Source: Raffaelea ambrosiae
Lineage: Eukaryota > Ascomycota > Sordariomycetes > Ophiostomatales > Ophiostomataceae
Assembly (NCBI GenBank): GCA_002778195.1
Contig: PCDI01000004.1
Span: forward strand, 876,733 to 940,732
Reading direction: 5' to 3'
DNA length: 64,000 nucleotides
Part shown: piece by piece, positions 33,282 through 44,602 of the stretch
Position numbering within the stretch: position 1 is the first letter of the stretch
Layout of the letters: each line of letters opens with the position of its first letter
Notes under the pieces: generated by a model
What the model saw: the letters and a program-made list of their open reading frames with translations, nothing else
What the model was told of the DNA's origin: nothing
Database searches by the model: none
Position numbers and translations under genes: made by a program

Positions 33282-35561
33282 CACCCACCTTTCCCGTGTG
33301 TGCATCTAAATCTCTTTGCGCTGACAGGCACAGGCACACATGCACTCCTGGAGACGGCTTCCCAGGGCAGGAAAGCCACAAGTGACACATTCTGCTTTGT
33401 CGTCTGCGTCGCACTCGCGGTTTACAGCCCGTCGGATGCACTTACATGGACCTCAGGCTCGTGCAAAATGCAATGCCATGTTGCAATGCCGTCGTTTTAG
33501 CTCTGCAGTCTCCCAGATAGGGTGGGTTTCTATGCAGCAGATTGCATCGCTATTACATGAACAGATCGAGCAAACGCTTTCCGATTAGGATGGGTCCCCC
33601 TTCCAGCCGAGACGAGCAACTACATAGTACATAGTGACATACTATGTAAAAAAGTAAAAAAAAAGTGCCCACCTTCTGGAGAGATAGCAGTGGGTCCGCC
33701 GTCGTGCGCCGCCGCCGCCGCCATTAGACGTTCAGTGTGTGATTCCGCTCTGTTTCCCCTTTCCGCCTGTCCCCCATCTGTCTTAGTTGGCACGAGCCAA
33801 AGGATTTAGGAACAAAGCCGCAGCAAAAGCTCTCGTGCTTCTGTACCTTTGTTGCTCTACCCTTCTCTCTCTCCCCGCAAGGAAGGACACAAAAAAACCG
33901 GCCGGCTCATTTTTAAACATTGGGGACCTGCCCATATCTGGTCTTTGTGGGTTTATTCTTTATTAGAACATCCATTAGAACGTCCACTAGAACGTTTTGT
34001 TTAGAACGTCAGTCGTTCTCGGCATGCCCGTTCCCAGCCTGATTTTGCCCTGCACTCGTATCTATCGTAGTAATCAGTCAGCCCCAGAAGTGTACGATAG
34101 TAAGATGGCCCTGACAAAACTGGGGTCCCCGAAAACCTGCCCAGTATTGTCTCTTGTGGTGTAAGTGGTATGGGGCGCGTGCACCACCTCTCCTTACAGG
34201 GAAACACAGGGAGAAGAGAGCGCACAGCGCACAGGGCAGGCAGGATACGTAGCCGTCTTGTCTCCGTCTCGTCTGCCTTTCTGCCTTCCAATATAGGTAC
34301 TAGTTGTCCAATTAAGGGGCAAGTTGTCGCCAGCTGGCAGGCTTGTCGAGCCACTCCCGCCACAGAATCACACACAGCAGGTGTTGGCTTGTGCGCCGAG
34401 GAGGCGGTCCCGGGCGCCTGGACGTCGGCAGGCCCCGTCATTGTCACCCGTTTTGTCTCCCTTCTTCTCCAAGCAGCTTTATCTGGAATGGGAATTTCTC
34501 TGGCGACGGCCTGACTGTCGAGAGACACGAGGCACTGGCCTTTTCACTTGTCCAAGGCAACGGCCGCCGGCCGACCTTGGTGGTGCGTATCGTTTGGAGA
34601 GACCGTTCTCCAAATCTGCAGTCTCCTCACAGAAGAGGCCTTCCCCTTTGTAGATAGCCCAATTCTATTCTTTTTGCCGGTTCTCCGCTATCCTATCCAT
34701 TGTACAGACCAGGACGTCACAGGCCGCCACGGCGATCGCCCAACCGCGCAAAGGAAACGAACAGCAAATGCGCTGCCCAGTGAAGAGACCCCCCCCCCTC
34801 CCCAAAAAAAGCCACACCAAAAGATGCCCCAAAAAAGGGACGACATCGTACGCCAACCACGGCCAGCAAGTCATTGGAGGTGAGGAGCTGTCGCAGAACG
34901 CCGGGTGTGGGACGATCTAGCAAGATACGTCTAGTAGTGTGGCAGTGGTGGGGGGGGGCAATCGCTTCGTTATTCCAGTTGTTCAATCCTTTTACATTTT
35001 AATATATGGCATTTGCGTTCTAGGAGCTAGCTCCGCACGCACACACAAGGCTGTTCGTGCGATGGGTGGGTAATACGGTACGGAAAGCGCGACTGTGTGT
35101 CTTTTTCTGGACTAATTTTTTTTTTATCCCGCTGCTGGTGATAGGACCGATCGGCGCCCAAAATCTGCACCCTGCGATACACCCCCCCAGGCCAACCCGG
35201 ACCCTAAATCCTAGCAACTCTTCTGGGTCGCTCGCCTGTTCCAATTCGCACACCCCCCCCCCTACCTTACTTCCATCCCCCCCCCCTCTCGTCCTTTTTA
35301 TTTAAGACTGTCCGCTCGCCCTGTTTCGTTCGTGCCTGCTCAACCTGAAAGTCGAGAACAGGATCTTCACTTCCACAAGCAGGTCCCAATCCAGGTTCCC
35401 GGGAACAACAAGGATTCTCCTACCCAGTCTTGCATCCCACGACACCTAGCTCTGGGGACATCTTGTTTTCAATTGTTTTCTTCCTCCGGGTCGTCTCTCA
35501 TTGCACCTAGCGCAGCCTCTCTTTTCTCTTCGCTCGCACACGACTGCGATCGTCGCCAACC
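33282..35561. other. Intergenic region upstream of the purine permease
   Basis: No gene is supported. The largest cluster of the recurring word lies at 33619-33648, where ACTACATAGTACATAGT is followed by ACATACTATGTAA, forming overlapping inverted copies. CCG/GCC repeats are near 33702-33720 and C-runs near 35180, 35253 and 35276. The last 250 bases are pyrimidine-rich with TATTTAA at 35299-35305, a possible core-promoter element. One HGATAR-type word (TGATAG, 35139-35144) could be a GATA-factor site, which would suit a nitrogen-regulated purine permease, but a single short match is weak. Confidence 0.45.
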
Positions 35562-37838
35562 ATGGATGAGCCCGGCCCGTCCCAGATCGTCCCTACCAAG
35601 GGCCCGAAGAAGAACATTGTCGGCGGCTTCTTCGATGGTATTCGCCGTGCCTTTTTCACCCGCCAGGGTCTCATCGGCGACTATGACTACACCTTCCTTT
35701 TCACGCCCAATTTGCCCTTCATGAAGAAGTCTACCCAGACCTCGCCCTTCTTCGGCCTCGACGACCACATGCCCGTTGCCCTGGCTCTCGTTCTCGGCTT
35801 CCAGCACTCTTTGTCTATGCTGGCTGGTATCATCACGCCTCCTCTCATTATGGCCGGTGCCGCTGGCGTCAACCTGGACACCGAGATGCAGCAGTACCTC
35901 GTGTCCACCGCCCTGATCGTATCTGGCCTGCTGTCTATGATTCAGATCACCCGCTTCCATTTCTACAAGACGCGGTACGTTTGTCTAGCTCAATTGTGTT
36001 TGATATATATATGCGCATAACACATGTCGTTCATTCTGGCCCTATACCCCAATCTCCGCTCTTTGTTAAACATAACAACTCTACTGGACTAGAGGGGGCG
36101 GAGGCGGCGGAGGCGAAGGGAGAATTTCATAGGAAACATACACCTTGACTTGATTTTTGGCTTTGAGATGACCCTCCCGTACTAACTTGCTACTCCTAGC
36201 TTCTTCCTTGGCACTGGTCTGATCTCCGTGGTCGGTATTTCCTTCTCCATCATCCCCGTCGCCTCGGGTGCCTTCAGCCAAATGTACACTGAGGGCATCT
36301 GCGAAACAGCTGAGGATGGCACCAAGCTGCCATGCCCTGGTACGTTGTTTCCTCAGTCTTCTGTTCCTCTTTTTTCCCCATTTATGGCCCAGTGCTTTTG
36401 CTCAGTGGGCCAATATACACCTGCATCATATTTGCGATCTAACAGTAGCCTTCCAGATGCCTACGGTATGGTGCTTGGCACGGCAGCCTGCTGCGCCCTG
36501 GTCGAAATTCTGCTTTCGTTCATTCCATCCAAGACCCTGCTCCGCATCTTCCCGCCAATCGTCACTGGCCCTACCGTCATGTTGATCGGTATCTCTCTCA
36601 TTGAGACTGCCTTCCAGGACTGGGCCGGCGGCTCGGGCTCGTGCGCCGACACCGACCCGTCCGACTACTATAAGCTCTGCCCCAACATCGATGCTCCCCA
36701 TGCTCTGCCCTGGGGCAGCGCCGAGTACCTGGGTATGTATTTTTCATATAACTTAGCTTTCTCGTCATTCGACTCTCGAAAAATGGCTCCTCTTCGCGTG
36801 CCATGGATTGGCCCATGATCATGTGACTAACAATGCATTTCTCCAGGGCTCGGCTTCTCTGTGTTCATCACCATCATTCTCTGCGAGCGTTTCGGTGCCC
36901 CTATTATGAAGTCTACTTCTGTCGTTATTGGTCTCTTAGTTGGCTGCATCATTGCCGGCGCCTGCGGCTACTTCGACCGCTCCGGTATCGATGCCGCCCC
37001 CGCCGCCTCCTTCGCCTGGGTTCACACCTTTAAGCTCCAGGTGTACGGCCCTCTGGTGCTGCCTCTTATCGCTGTGTTTGTCATTTGCGCCTGCGAGGCC
37101 ATTGGTGATATCACTGCTTCGTGCGATGTGTCCCGCCTGGAGGTGCAAGGCCCCATCTACGAGAGCCGTATCCAGGGCGGCGTGTTGGCCGATGGCCTCA
37201 ACGGGATCCTGGCTGCCCTGATGACCATCACCCCTATGACCACGTTCGCCCAGAACAACGGTGTCATTGCTCTGACCAAGTGTGCCAACCGCAAGGCCGG
37301 CTACGTCTGCTGTATGTTTTTGATCATCATGGGCGTCTTCTCCAAGTTCGCTGCGGCCCTGGTGGCCATCCCCAGCCCCGTCATTGGCGGCATGACGACT
37401 TTCCTTTTCTGCTCTGTGGCCGTCTCCGGTTTGGCCATTATCAACCACGGCGTCGCCTTCAGCCGCCGCAACCGTTTCATTCTGACAGCCGGTCTGGCCC
37501 TTGGCTACGGTGCCACCCTCGTGCCGACCTACTTCTCATACTTCTTCACCTACGAGGGCCCCAACAAGGCTCTTGCGGGCTTCCTCAACGCCATTGTTCT
37601 TGTCATGGAGACTGGCTTCGCCGTGACAGCGCTTGTCTGCATGATCCTGCAGTTGATTCTGCCTGAGGAGATGGAGGACATCGAGGAGTCCCGCCCGAAC
37701 GACACGGTGGAGACGGACGAGAGCGTCGGCCCCTCCAAGGGTACCCCGGAGGCTGTGACCACGAGCGCCGAGAGCGACACAACCGGCCACCGCGGATCGG
37801 CTGGCGCTGATGATATCGAGAAGGTCGTCCAGCATTAA
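35562..37838 (+). CDS. uapC: Uric acid/xanthine permease, NAT/NCS2 family (UapA/UapC-like)
   Basis: Four exons: 35562-35974, 36200-36339, 36457-36732, 36847-37838, giving 606 residues. Donors are GTACGT, GTACGT and GTATGT, acceptors are CCTAG, TCCAG and TCCAG, and all phases close. The TM1 motif QH is at about Q81-H82 (GFQHSLSML). The TM8 glutamate lies in CEAIGDITASCDVSR (about E360). The NAT signature QNNGVIALTKCANR starts at about Q412, with N-N-G as in Aspergillus UapA/UapC; positions differ from UapA by only about four residues. These elements define a plasma-membrane H+-coupled transporter for uric acid, xanthine and possibly other purines. About 12-14 hydrophobic segments are present, followed by a polar acidic C-terminal tail (about residues 545-606) likely used in trafficking or turnover. 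UapA versus UapC specificity cannot be settled by eye, so the symbol is tentative. Confidence 0.93.
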
Positions 37839-39609
37839 AATTTTTTTTGATCAAATGCTGTTATGATTTGGCGACAATCACCTCTTCATGTTATACCAAT
37901 AGACTTTGCTTCTTCTTTTTTTTTTTTTTGGAAAGGGAAATGACGACTTTTTTTGAAAAAAAAAAGGGATCTAGTTTCATGAGTGTGTGTGTGTGTGTGT
38001 GTTCTTTGTTATAATATTTTGTTTTCATCACACGGGGACTATTTCGGTGGTTTGAAATACGGTATGTTTCTTTTTTTTTTTTGTGAAACACAAAACAACA
38101 AATTGTTGTCGTATGGTCGGGCCAGGGGATACACACTTGTAATTGGGGCTTTGCATGTTTTTTTTTTTTCTGCCATTTGCCAGTTGCATCACCGACCATT
38201 TTGGGTCCCCAAAAGTATTATGAGATACCACAAACCAGCATTTATTTTTTTACCCTCAGGCGATTACAAATATGAAGGCCTATCAAAATCGTTGAAATGC
38301 GCCCAATCAAAATGACTCCCAAGGCCGACAAGATTGATGGGGATGTAGCCATTGGAGAGCGCCATCGAGCACACTTACTATGTAGTTACAACCCACCTGC
38401 CAAACAGCCCCCGACAGGTGCAGGTAGCGAAAAAGGGGAGTGCCACACAGAGTCTCTGTGGCTTGTTGTGCTCTTAGTTCTACCTCCGCTCGCAAGGTAT
38501 GTCGGTTTGCTGTAAAATGCATTGTATGGACGGGAAGTCTGTTGCTCGATCTGTTCTACCCCGATCTAGAAAGAACATACGGAAGCGATATAAGAACAAA
38601 GAGGGGTGCCACAAAGGAATATATCTGTGCGGTAAAATGGAGTATCAGTGCATGGGGCGTTTTCTGACCTAGGCTTAGTCCTCAACATGGAGGTTTTGGT
38701 TTGATAGCACAGAGGAGGAAATGATCCAAGCTGCCCTGCAAGAATAGACAAGTTACCTATGAGGGTTCGTGAAGCTCAATTAAGGGAGATATGGACACGT
38801 TCGCTGAGTAATTTACGCAGCCTTATCATCTGCGAGAACCTAGAAAAATTGGCATTTTCAGTTGATTTCTAGTGAGTTGGACAAAATAAGAAGAGGGTGA
38901 GGGCAGAGAGCGAACAAAGAGGGTAAACGAAGATGTAGATGGAACGTCTATGAAAGAACTTCTAAGGTTTGAATGAGGGGTTCTATGGAAACGAGACACA
39001 CTGAAGAAATCGCCCACAGGATTGCAAGCCGCCACGCGCCGGGAGGCACTTGACAACCACGTCTGTCTATTTACGGAATTCTTGTCGGCCAAGGTTTTGT
39101 CGGCCATATGAGTATGGCCAATTTGCTGGCACCGAGACCCTCAAAACGAGGAAACGTATTGAACGAGGCTTAAGCAGCTGGTTTGCACGCGATATTTAAA
39201 ACGTTTCAAGACGCGTTAATAAGTGAGGCTAATTGGCAGGTGCGCGCACGGACCACCACGGACAGCCTTCCTAGCGGCCCGGTAACGGGAGGGAAGAGCT
39301 GGATTTTCACTTCTCCCCCTTTTTTTAAAAAACGCTTTAAAACTGCAATTCTGAACCTCTCAAAACTGAGCATTTTACGCTACACACCCTCAAAAGCGTG
39401 CAAACACGCTCGAAAGGGGGCGATTTCGCTCGAGACAGACGTGACAATTATTGGTATGTCGAAACAAGCACGCATACACGTGCGCAACACGTGGTTACGC
39501 GCTCGAGTACAGCGTGCACAGCCTCCTGCCATCTCGTAAAGCGACGGGCAACCGCTCGTCAACCGTCGATTTTCTACCACTAACGACCTGAACCAGCCCC
39601 TCAACCAGT
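37839..39609. other. Intergenic region, 37.8-39.6 kb
   Basis: The first part has poly-T/poly-A runs and a (GT)n run at 37982-38002. The recurring word is at 38375-38389 (TTACTATGTAGTTAC). No gene is supported before 39495. There a minus-strand frame (39761-39495) looks rather protein-like but lies opposite the proposed first exon of the zinc-finger/cupin gene. Confidence 0.45.
37982..38002 (+). repeat. (GT)n microsatellite
   Basis: About ten GT units between poly-A and T-rich sequence, 3' of the permease gene. Confidence 0.85.
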
Positions 39610-42600
39610 ATGGCTTCGATGCCAAACGGAGTGAGCATGTTTCCATCCATATCCGGGCGGACATTGTCCGGCAGCACCACCAGGGCCTCGCCTGCCGGCC
39701 CTGTCATCGTGCCTTCCTCCCCGATTGGAGGTTCGAACGCGCCTTCCCAGTACGGTTGCACCCTCCTTGAATGACAGCTGTGATATCCACTTTATATTCA
39801 AAACTCGCACCTTTCTTTGTTTTGTTGTTGTTTGCCAGCGCTTTGCGTTTATCACCCGTTAACACGTCCTCGTCAAGACGACCCAAACCACGCGTCGTGG
39901 AAGCGCCCAAGGGCCACGTCGCGCTGACCTGGGGCTCGGCGATTGAGCGCAATGGCGACCGGATAGCGCTGCCGTCGCATCTGGTGCAGTCGATATTCAA
40001 GTTCCCGATGCGGTTTGAAGAGGCCAGGCAGTTGTTTGCGTACAAGCTGACGCCGAGCTACCGCGAGCGGTTCTGGAGAGAGATTGAGCACGCGCCGTGG
40101 TTCAGGGCGTGGCCGGCAGCGAACCGGGCGACGATTACGGCGGCGGCCACGGGCACGATACTGCCGGGGGTAATTGCCCCGACGGTGGCCTGGCCTGCGA
40201 ATCGGCCGCAGCAGAAAGGGCTCCAGCCAAGCCCAGGAGCTGGAAGTGCAGCGACACCAGCCACCGCTGCAGCATCCGGGCCGCAAAAAGCAGCACCAAT
40301 CGGAGCACAAGCAAAGACGGCACCGGCAGCGGCGGTCACGAATACCCCGGCTTCGGCACAGGCACCTCCAGCTGGGACCACGGCTGCGACTCCAGGCAAC
40401 GTCCCAGCAACTGCTGCAAAGGCCACTCCGAGCACTGCAGCAAATACGGCTGCTAACGTAGCCCCAAGCACCGCTGCAATTACGGCTGCGAAAGCGTCTA
40501 CGCCCATGTCTAATGCCGCCCCCACGGTCACCAGCACCAGACCAAGCGCGAGCCCAAGTCGAGAAGGCACAGGCACAGGCACAGACCCAGGCCCAGGCCC
40601 AGGCACAGGCACAGGCCCAGGCACAGGCACGGGCACGAGCACGGGCACAAGCACAGGCACAGGCACGAATACGACCGCTTCCACGAGCACAGCAAACAGC
40701 GTCAGCAACGCTTCTACGCCTTCCAGCGTGCCAAAGACGGTCTACAAGATCAAACGGACAGGCCGTCCCGGCATGTCGCCTCTGTCCACGTCTGCCAACG
40801 CTCACCGGGCCGGCGTGTCCAAGACTGCGTGGAAGCACGGCAGCCACAGCCAAAGCGACGGAAAAGATGGGAGCGATGGCCACGCCTCTGATGCTTCGCC
40901 AGCCGCGGTGAGCCCCAGTCGCCCTGACCCCAGACCGGCAGCCGTGGAAAGCGACCTGCTGCCCTCTGCCGTGCAGGTAAAAGCCAAGCAGAACAGCGGC
41001 CAGTCCACGCCGTCGTCGGACTCCAGCATGTACACGAGCCAGACGCGGCAGGCGGACCAAAGGCCACCTACCCAGTCGCGTCCGGCAGCCTCCGTAACTC
41101 AAGTTGGAGGCCCGAAGCACGTGCCCGCGACAACCGGCCCCGTAAACAAACAAACTGCGACAACAAACGCCGAGAAGCGGCCGCGTCCAGCCGGGACCGA
41201 CGTCGCCGACGATGCCTCTGCCAACAACGACGACAACAAGGACCATTCCCCGCCTGCAAAACGCACGAAGCTGCCCGACCGCCCTGTCACGACACCGGCC
41301 GTGCCAGCCATACTTGCAAAGTCGCCCAGAAATATTAGGGCAGCTGCGGCAGCAACAGCACCAGCCAGACGTGTATCGACACGGTCCTGTCCTGTCGACG
41401 AAATCCAAGATACGAATGCTGAATCGCAGTCACAGTCGCCCGTCGTCGGCAACGACACGCTCCGCCGTTTGACCGACTCAATGTCAGATATCCTGTACGA
41501 CGAGCCAGACCTGAGCGAAGACGACCCCGAAATTGGGAGTGACGTCGTCATGATGGAGCGCAACAACGGCCTACCCGATGCCGTCGAGTCGTCCAGCTCA
41601 GACTCGTCCGACTTAGGCTCATACTCCGATTTATTGGCCGATTCGTCTTCGGAAGCCGAAGACGGGTCTGATCTGCCAGCTCCCACTATTAAACCCACAG
41701 AGGTCACTGCGGGTCAGCTCGCGCCCGAACTCGTCAATGCACCGAGCGGCAGGCTTTACAAACTGTGGAAAAGTATGCTTCCTTTTCTTTCCTTCCTCCT
41801 TTTCTCTCCAAGTCACGCCGCTAACTCGAACCTCTTCATGTCAAGATGAACACGGTGTACTGGTTAGCTCTTCTGGCGTACCTATTCCCGATGGCTACAA
41901 AAAGTCCGATAATACCCCGGACACCCCATGGGTCTGTCCCATCCGCTCCTGTCGCACCCTGTTTTCGAGCCTGTACCGCCTGGGCCATCATTTCTCAGTG
42001 AGTGTTATCTGCTGCTTCACTCTGTGGTAACTGCAAACGAGCAGGCTAACGCTCGCTGGAACCAGGCCGGCCATCGTTCCCAATGTTTGAATGATAATCT
42101 CGATGGCACATTTTCCGTAACGCAGAAAGTTGTCGGAGGAGGCCGGTTCGGGATCAGAATCATTTCCCAAAAAGCTCCTAATCCGGCAACCATTGATCCC
42201 CTAATTACGCCCAAATTACCCAAAGTTGCTTCTCTCTACTCTCCGGCCCAGACCGACGGCATAGGATCTACAAGAGCAGAGACGCGAACAGCAAAGAGTT
42301 TATATGCATCTGGTACCAAGGCTGTAAGGGATGCGGTTTCCAGGAAATCCAAATTAGGCTCGCAAAGCTACACTAAGCTCGAATGTACCAAATCGAACAG
42401 AAAGTACATCGAGTATCCAGGTCAGTCAGTGTCTTTTGCTCTACGCCCCCCCCTTTACAGGCGCTCCGTGGGGCTAACTAGGGTCGTCTACTAGATGGGT
42501 CCAGTACCTGCGGTGCCCTCATCCCCGAAGGCTACGAACAAGCTGTAGCCGCCACGGGCAACCGTTGGATGTGTCCGGTAAAGGGCTGTCGAAAGGTGCT

Positions 42601-44226
42601 CCCGAGAGCCATGAACTGCGGTTCGCATTTCACGGTAGGCATATGCCGAAGATCTCCTCATAATGGACTTTACGTACGCTTGCTAGGCTGGTACTGATGG
42701 TGCTCTTTTTTTTTCCACAACAGAGAAAACACCGCCATTGCTTGTTCAACGACAACGGCGACGGAACGTTGACCAAGGTCGGCATGCATGACGATTACAA
42801 TGCTGCCATAATATCTCAAGACTACACAGGAGGGGCGAAAAAGGCCGCAACCGCTGCGTCAACTTCGGCATCTGCTGCACCACTGGTTGCTGCAGCATCC
42901 GAGCTGCCGGTTGGCCGCCCAGTCGCTCCATCTGCTAAGGCACTGGCTTTGTGGGAATACGTGCGACCCTTTTTGATACGCCAGAAGAACGGCATTCCTG
43001 ACAAAGGCTATGTCAAGAATTTCTTGGAACTGCCAAAGGTCCGCGACATTGAGTGGAATCTGCCCTGGATTGAGCGGAACCCATTTGTCGACTCGTTGCC
43101 TAGGGATGTGTCCAGCTTTTTGATTTATCTCACCGGCGAGCCGTCTCCTGTGACGTGCGGATGCTGCCTGGAAGGCAAGGGTCCATATAAGCAATGCATG
43201 ATTGCTTCACCCAAGACCCCCTGCGAACTGAATTGTGTCATCTTGTCTTGCGCCAATTGCTTCTACCACTGTGGCCAGCGGAACTGTAGCTTGCAGCCAG
43301 CGCTCAAGGCCCGTTTCAAAAAGCTCTACCCCAAGGTCAACCACGATGCTCTCTTGAAACATGTCAAAGCCGGCGGTATACGCAAGAATGGCATTCTGAA
43401 CGAAGCCCAGATGGCCGCCTTTTACCATGGTGCTCAGAAACCCATTCCCGATAACAAGAACAAAGTCACGATGGCTGGAACATATGCAAAGAGGGTCGAG
43501 ACTCTAGAGGCAGCACGCGCAGCCGTGGCTAGGCGTTCGGATCGTATTGCGATCAAAGAGTCCATAGCTGAAGCTGCTCAGGCAGCCCGCCCTTCACCAT
43601 CCACATCTGCATCCCACACCGTTCAGAGCAACGATCCCGCCACGACTGGTTCCAGCTCCTTGACTCTGGGTCCTGCCCGGCGCTCCAAGGTAGACTCGCC
43701 AGCCCATGTACTGGCGCCGGGGCAGGAGACACAGATGTCTGCCGACATGCTCGAAATGGAAGACTGGGAAGTCGCACCCGGCCGTATTGAGGTTGCTAAG
43801 ACCAACGGCAACGGCGGGGAGCGACAAGAGAGTACGTTGGTGTTATCCAGGACACGTCCCCCCCCTCCCTCCCCCCTCGCGTGCTTGCTAGCTCTGATTC
43901 TGAGTGCTGACCATGTTTCATGATTTTTAGACGTCGCCTTTTCCAACGCGTACCTCACCTCCAACCAGATGGTCCCGATCGATAAGAACATCTCCTTCCG
44001 TATCGAGGTGATCAAGCCAGGCTCCCAGCTGCGGCTGGAGGCTGACAAGAACCGGATGCGCATCTGCTCTCTGGCCACGGGCAAGTTGCGGGTGCAAGTG
44101 AGCGACGGCGACGAGTTTGTCATTGGCCCCCACGGTGTGTTCAAGGTCAAGCCGGGCGAGACGTTCTCTGTACAAAACCGCCTCTACATTGATTCGTACC
44201 TGCACATCTCAGCGTATCGAATTTGA
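39610..44226 (+). CDS. Large C2H2-finger / DUF3716-like / cupin protein
   Basis: Seven exons: 39610-39749, 39839-41772, 41846-41997, 42066-42420, 42495-42634, 42724-43831, 43931-44226, giving 1374 residues with all phases closing. After a short N-terminal domain (to about residue 150) there is a long low-complexity Ala/Thr/Pro/Gly/Ser region to about 690. Two related finger modules follow, each with G-x-x-IP[DE]GY, then W-x-CP-x3-CR, then a His pair and HR-x-C[L]-NDN-x-DGT (about residues 695-790 and 862-930). A Cys cluster with CGCC, an acidic-basic linker and LSCANCFYHC (about 1045-1090) matches the DUF3716 pattern. The last about 90 residues form a cupin, with GKLRVQVSDGDEF and GVFKVKPGETFSVQN, resembling the C-terminal dimer cupin of CENP-C/Mif2. 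A nuclear DNA- or chromatin-linked role is inference. The first exon is the least certain part: its 3' splice site has a strong pyrimidine tract, but the opposite strand is also open there. Confidence 0.8.
40567..40668 (+). repeat. Hexamer-based coding repeat (Gly-Thr/Pro)
   Basis: A degenerate GGCACA/GGCCCA repeat encodes alternating Gly with Thr, Pro or Ser in the low-complexity part of the zinc-finger/cupin protein. It keeps several frames open on both strands and explains the long antisense frame at 41408-39873. Confidence 0.85.
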
Positions 44227-44602
44227 ATCGACGAGAAAAAGAAAGAGAGAGTGAAGAGGCACAGGGAGAACAAACGAAGATCGAGAGACACAAGTGCGAG
44301 AACACGAGACACCAGTGATTGGAAGGATCACAAGATGGTCACTAGCAGGTTGGGGCATGTCATTTTCCGGGAAAAGCATATTTTTTAATGCTAAGCAGGC
44401 GTTGTGTTGTGTCTTCTGCTGGCCAAATTTTTTTTTTTTGTCCTGTCATTTTCTTCGTCTCACGATACCCCTTTTGGCATTTTCTGTGACATGGCTGGCA
44501 CCACACAAATAATGGAGAGGAACTCCCTCTCTTTCTTTCCTTTCCAAGAAGACATAATGAAATAAAATAAATGGGATTAGAATTTTGGTCAGAAACTATC
44601 TT
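44227..44602. other. Convergent 3' spacer
   Basis: Spacer between the zinc-finger/cupin gene and the minus-strand dehydrogenase. AATAAAATAAAT-type poly(A) words lie around 44561-44573. No gene. Confidence 0.55.

Noticed and set aside
39873..41408. 511-codon minus-strand frame
   Set aside because: It lies entirely opposite the low-complexity exon of the zinc-finger/cupin gene; its Cys/Arg/Trp-rich composition is the reverse of GC-rich simple repeats.
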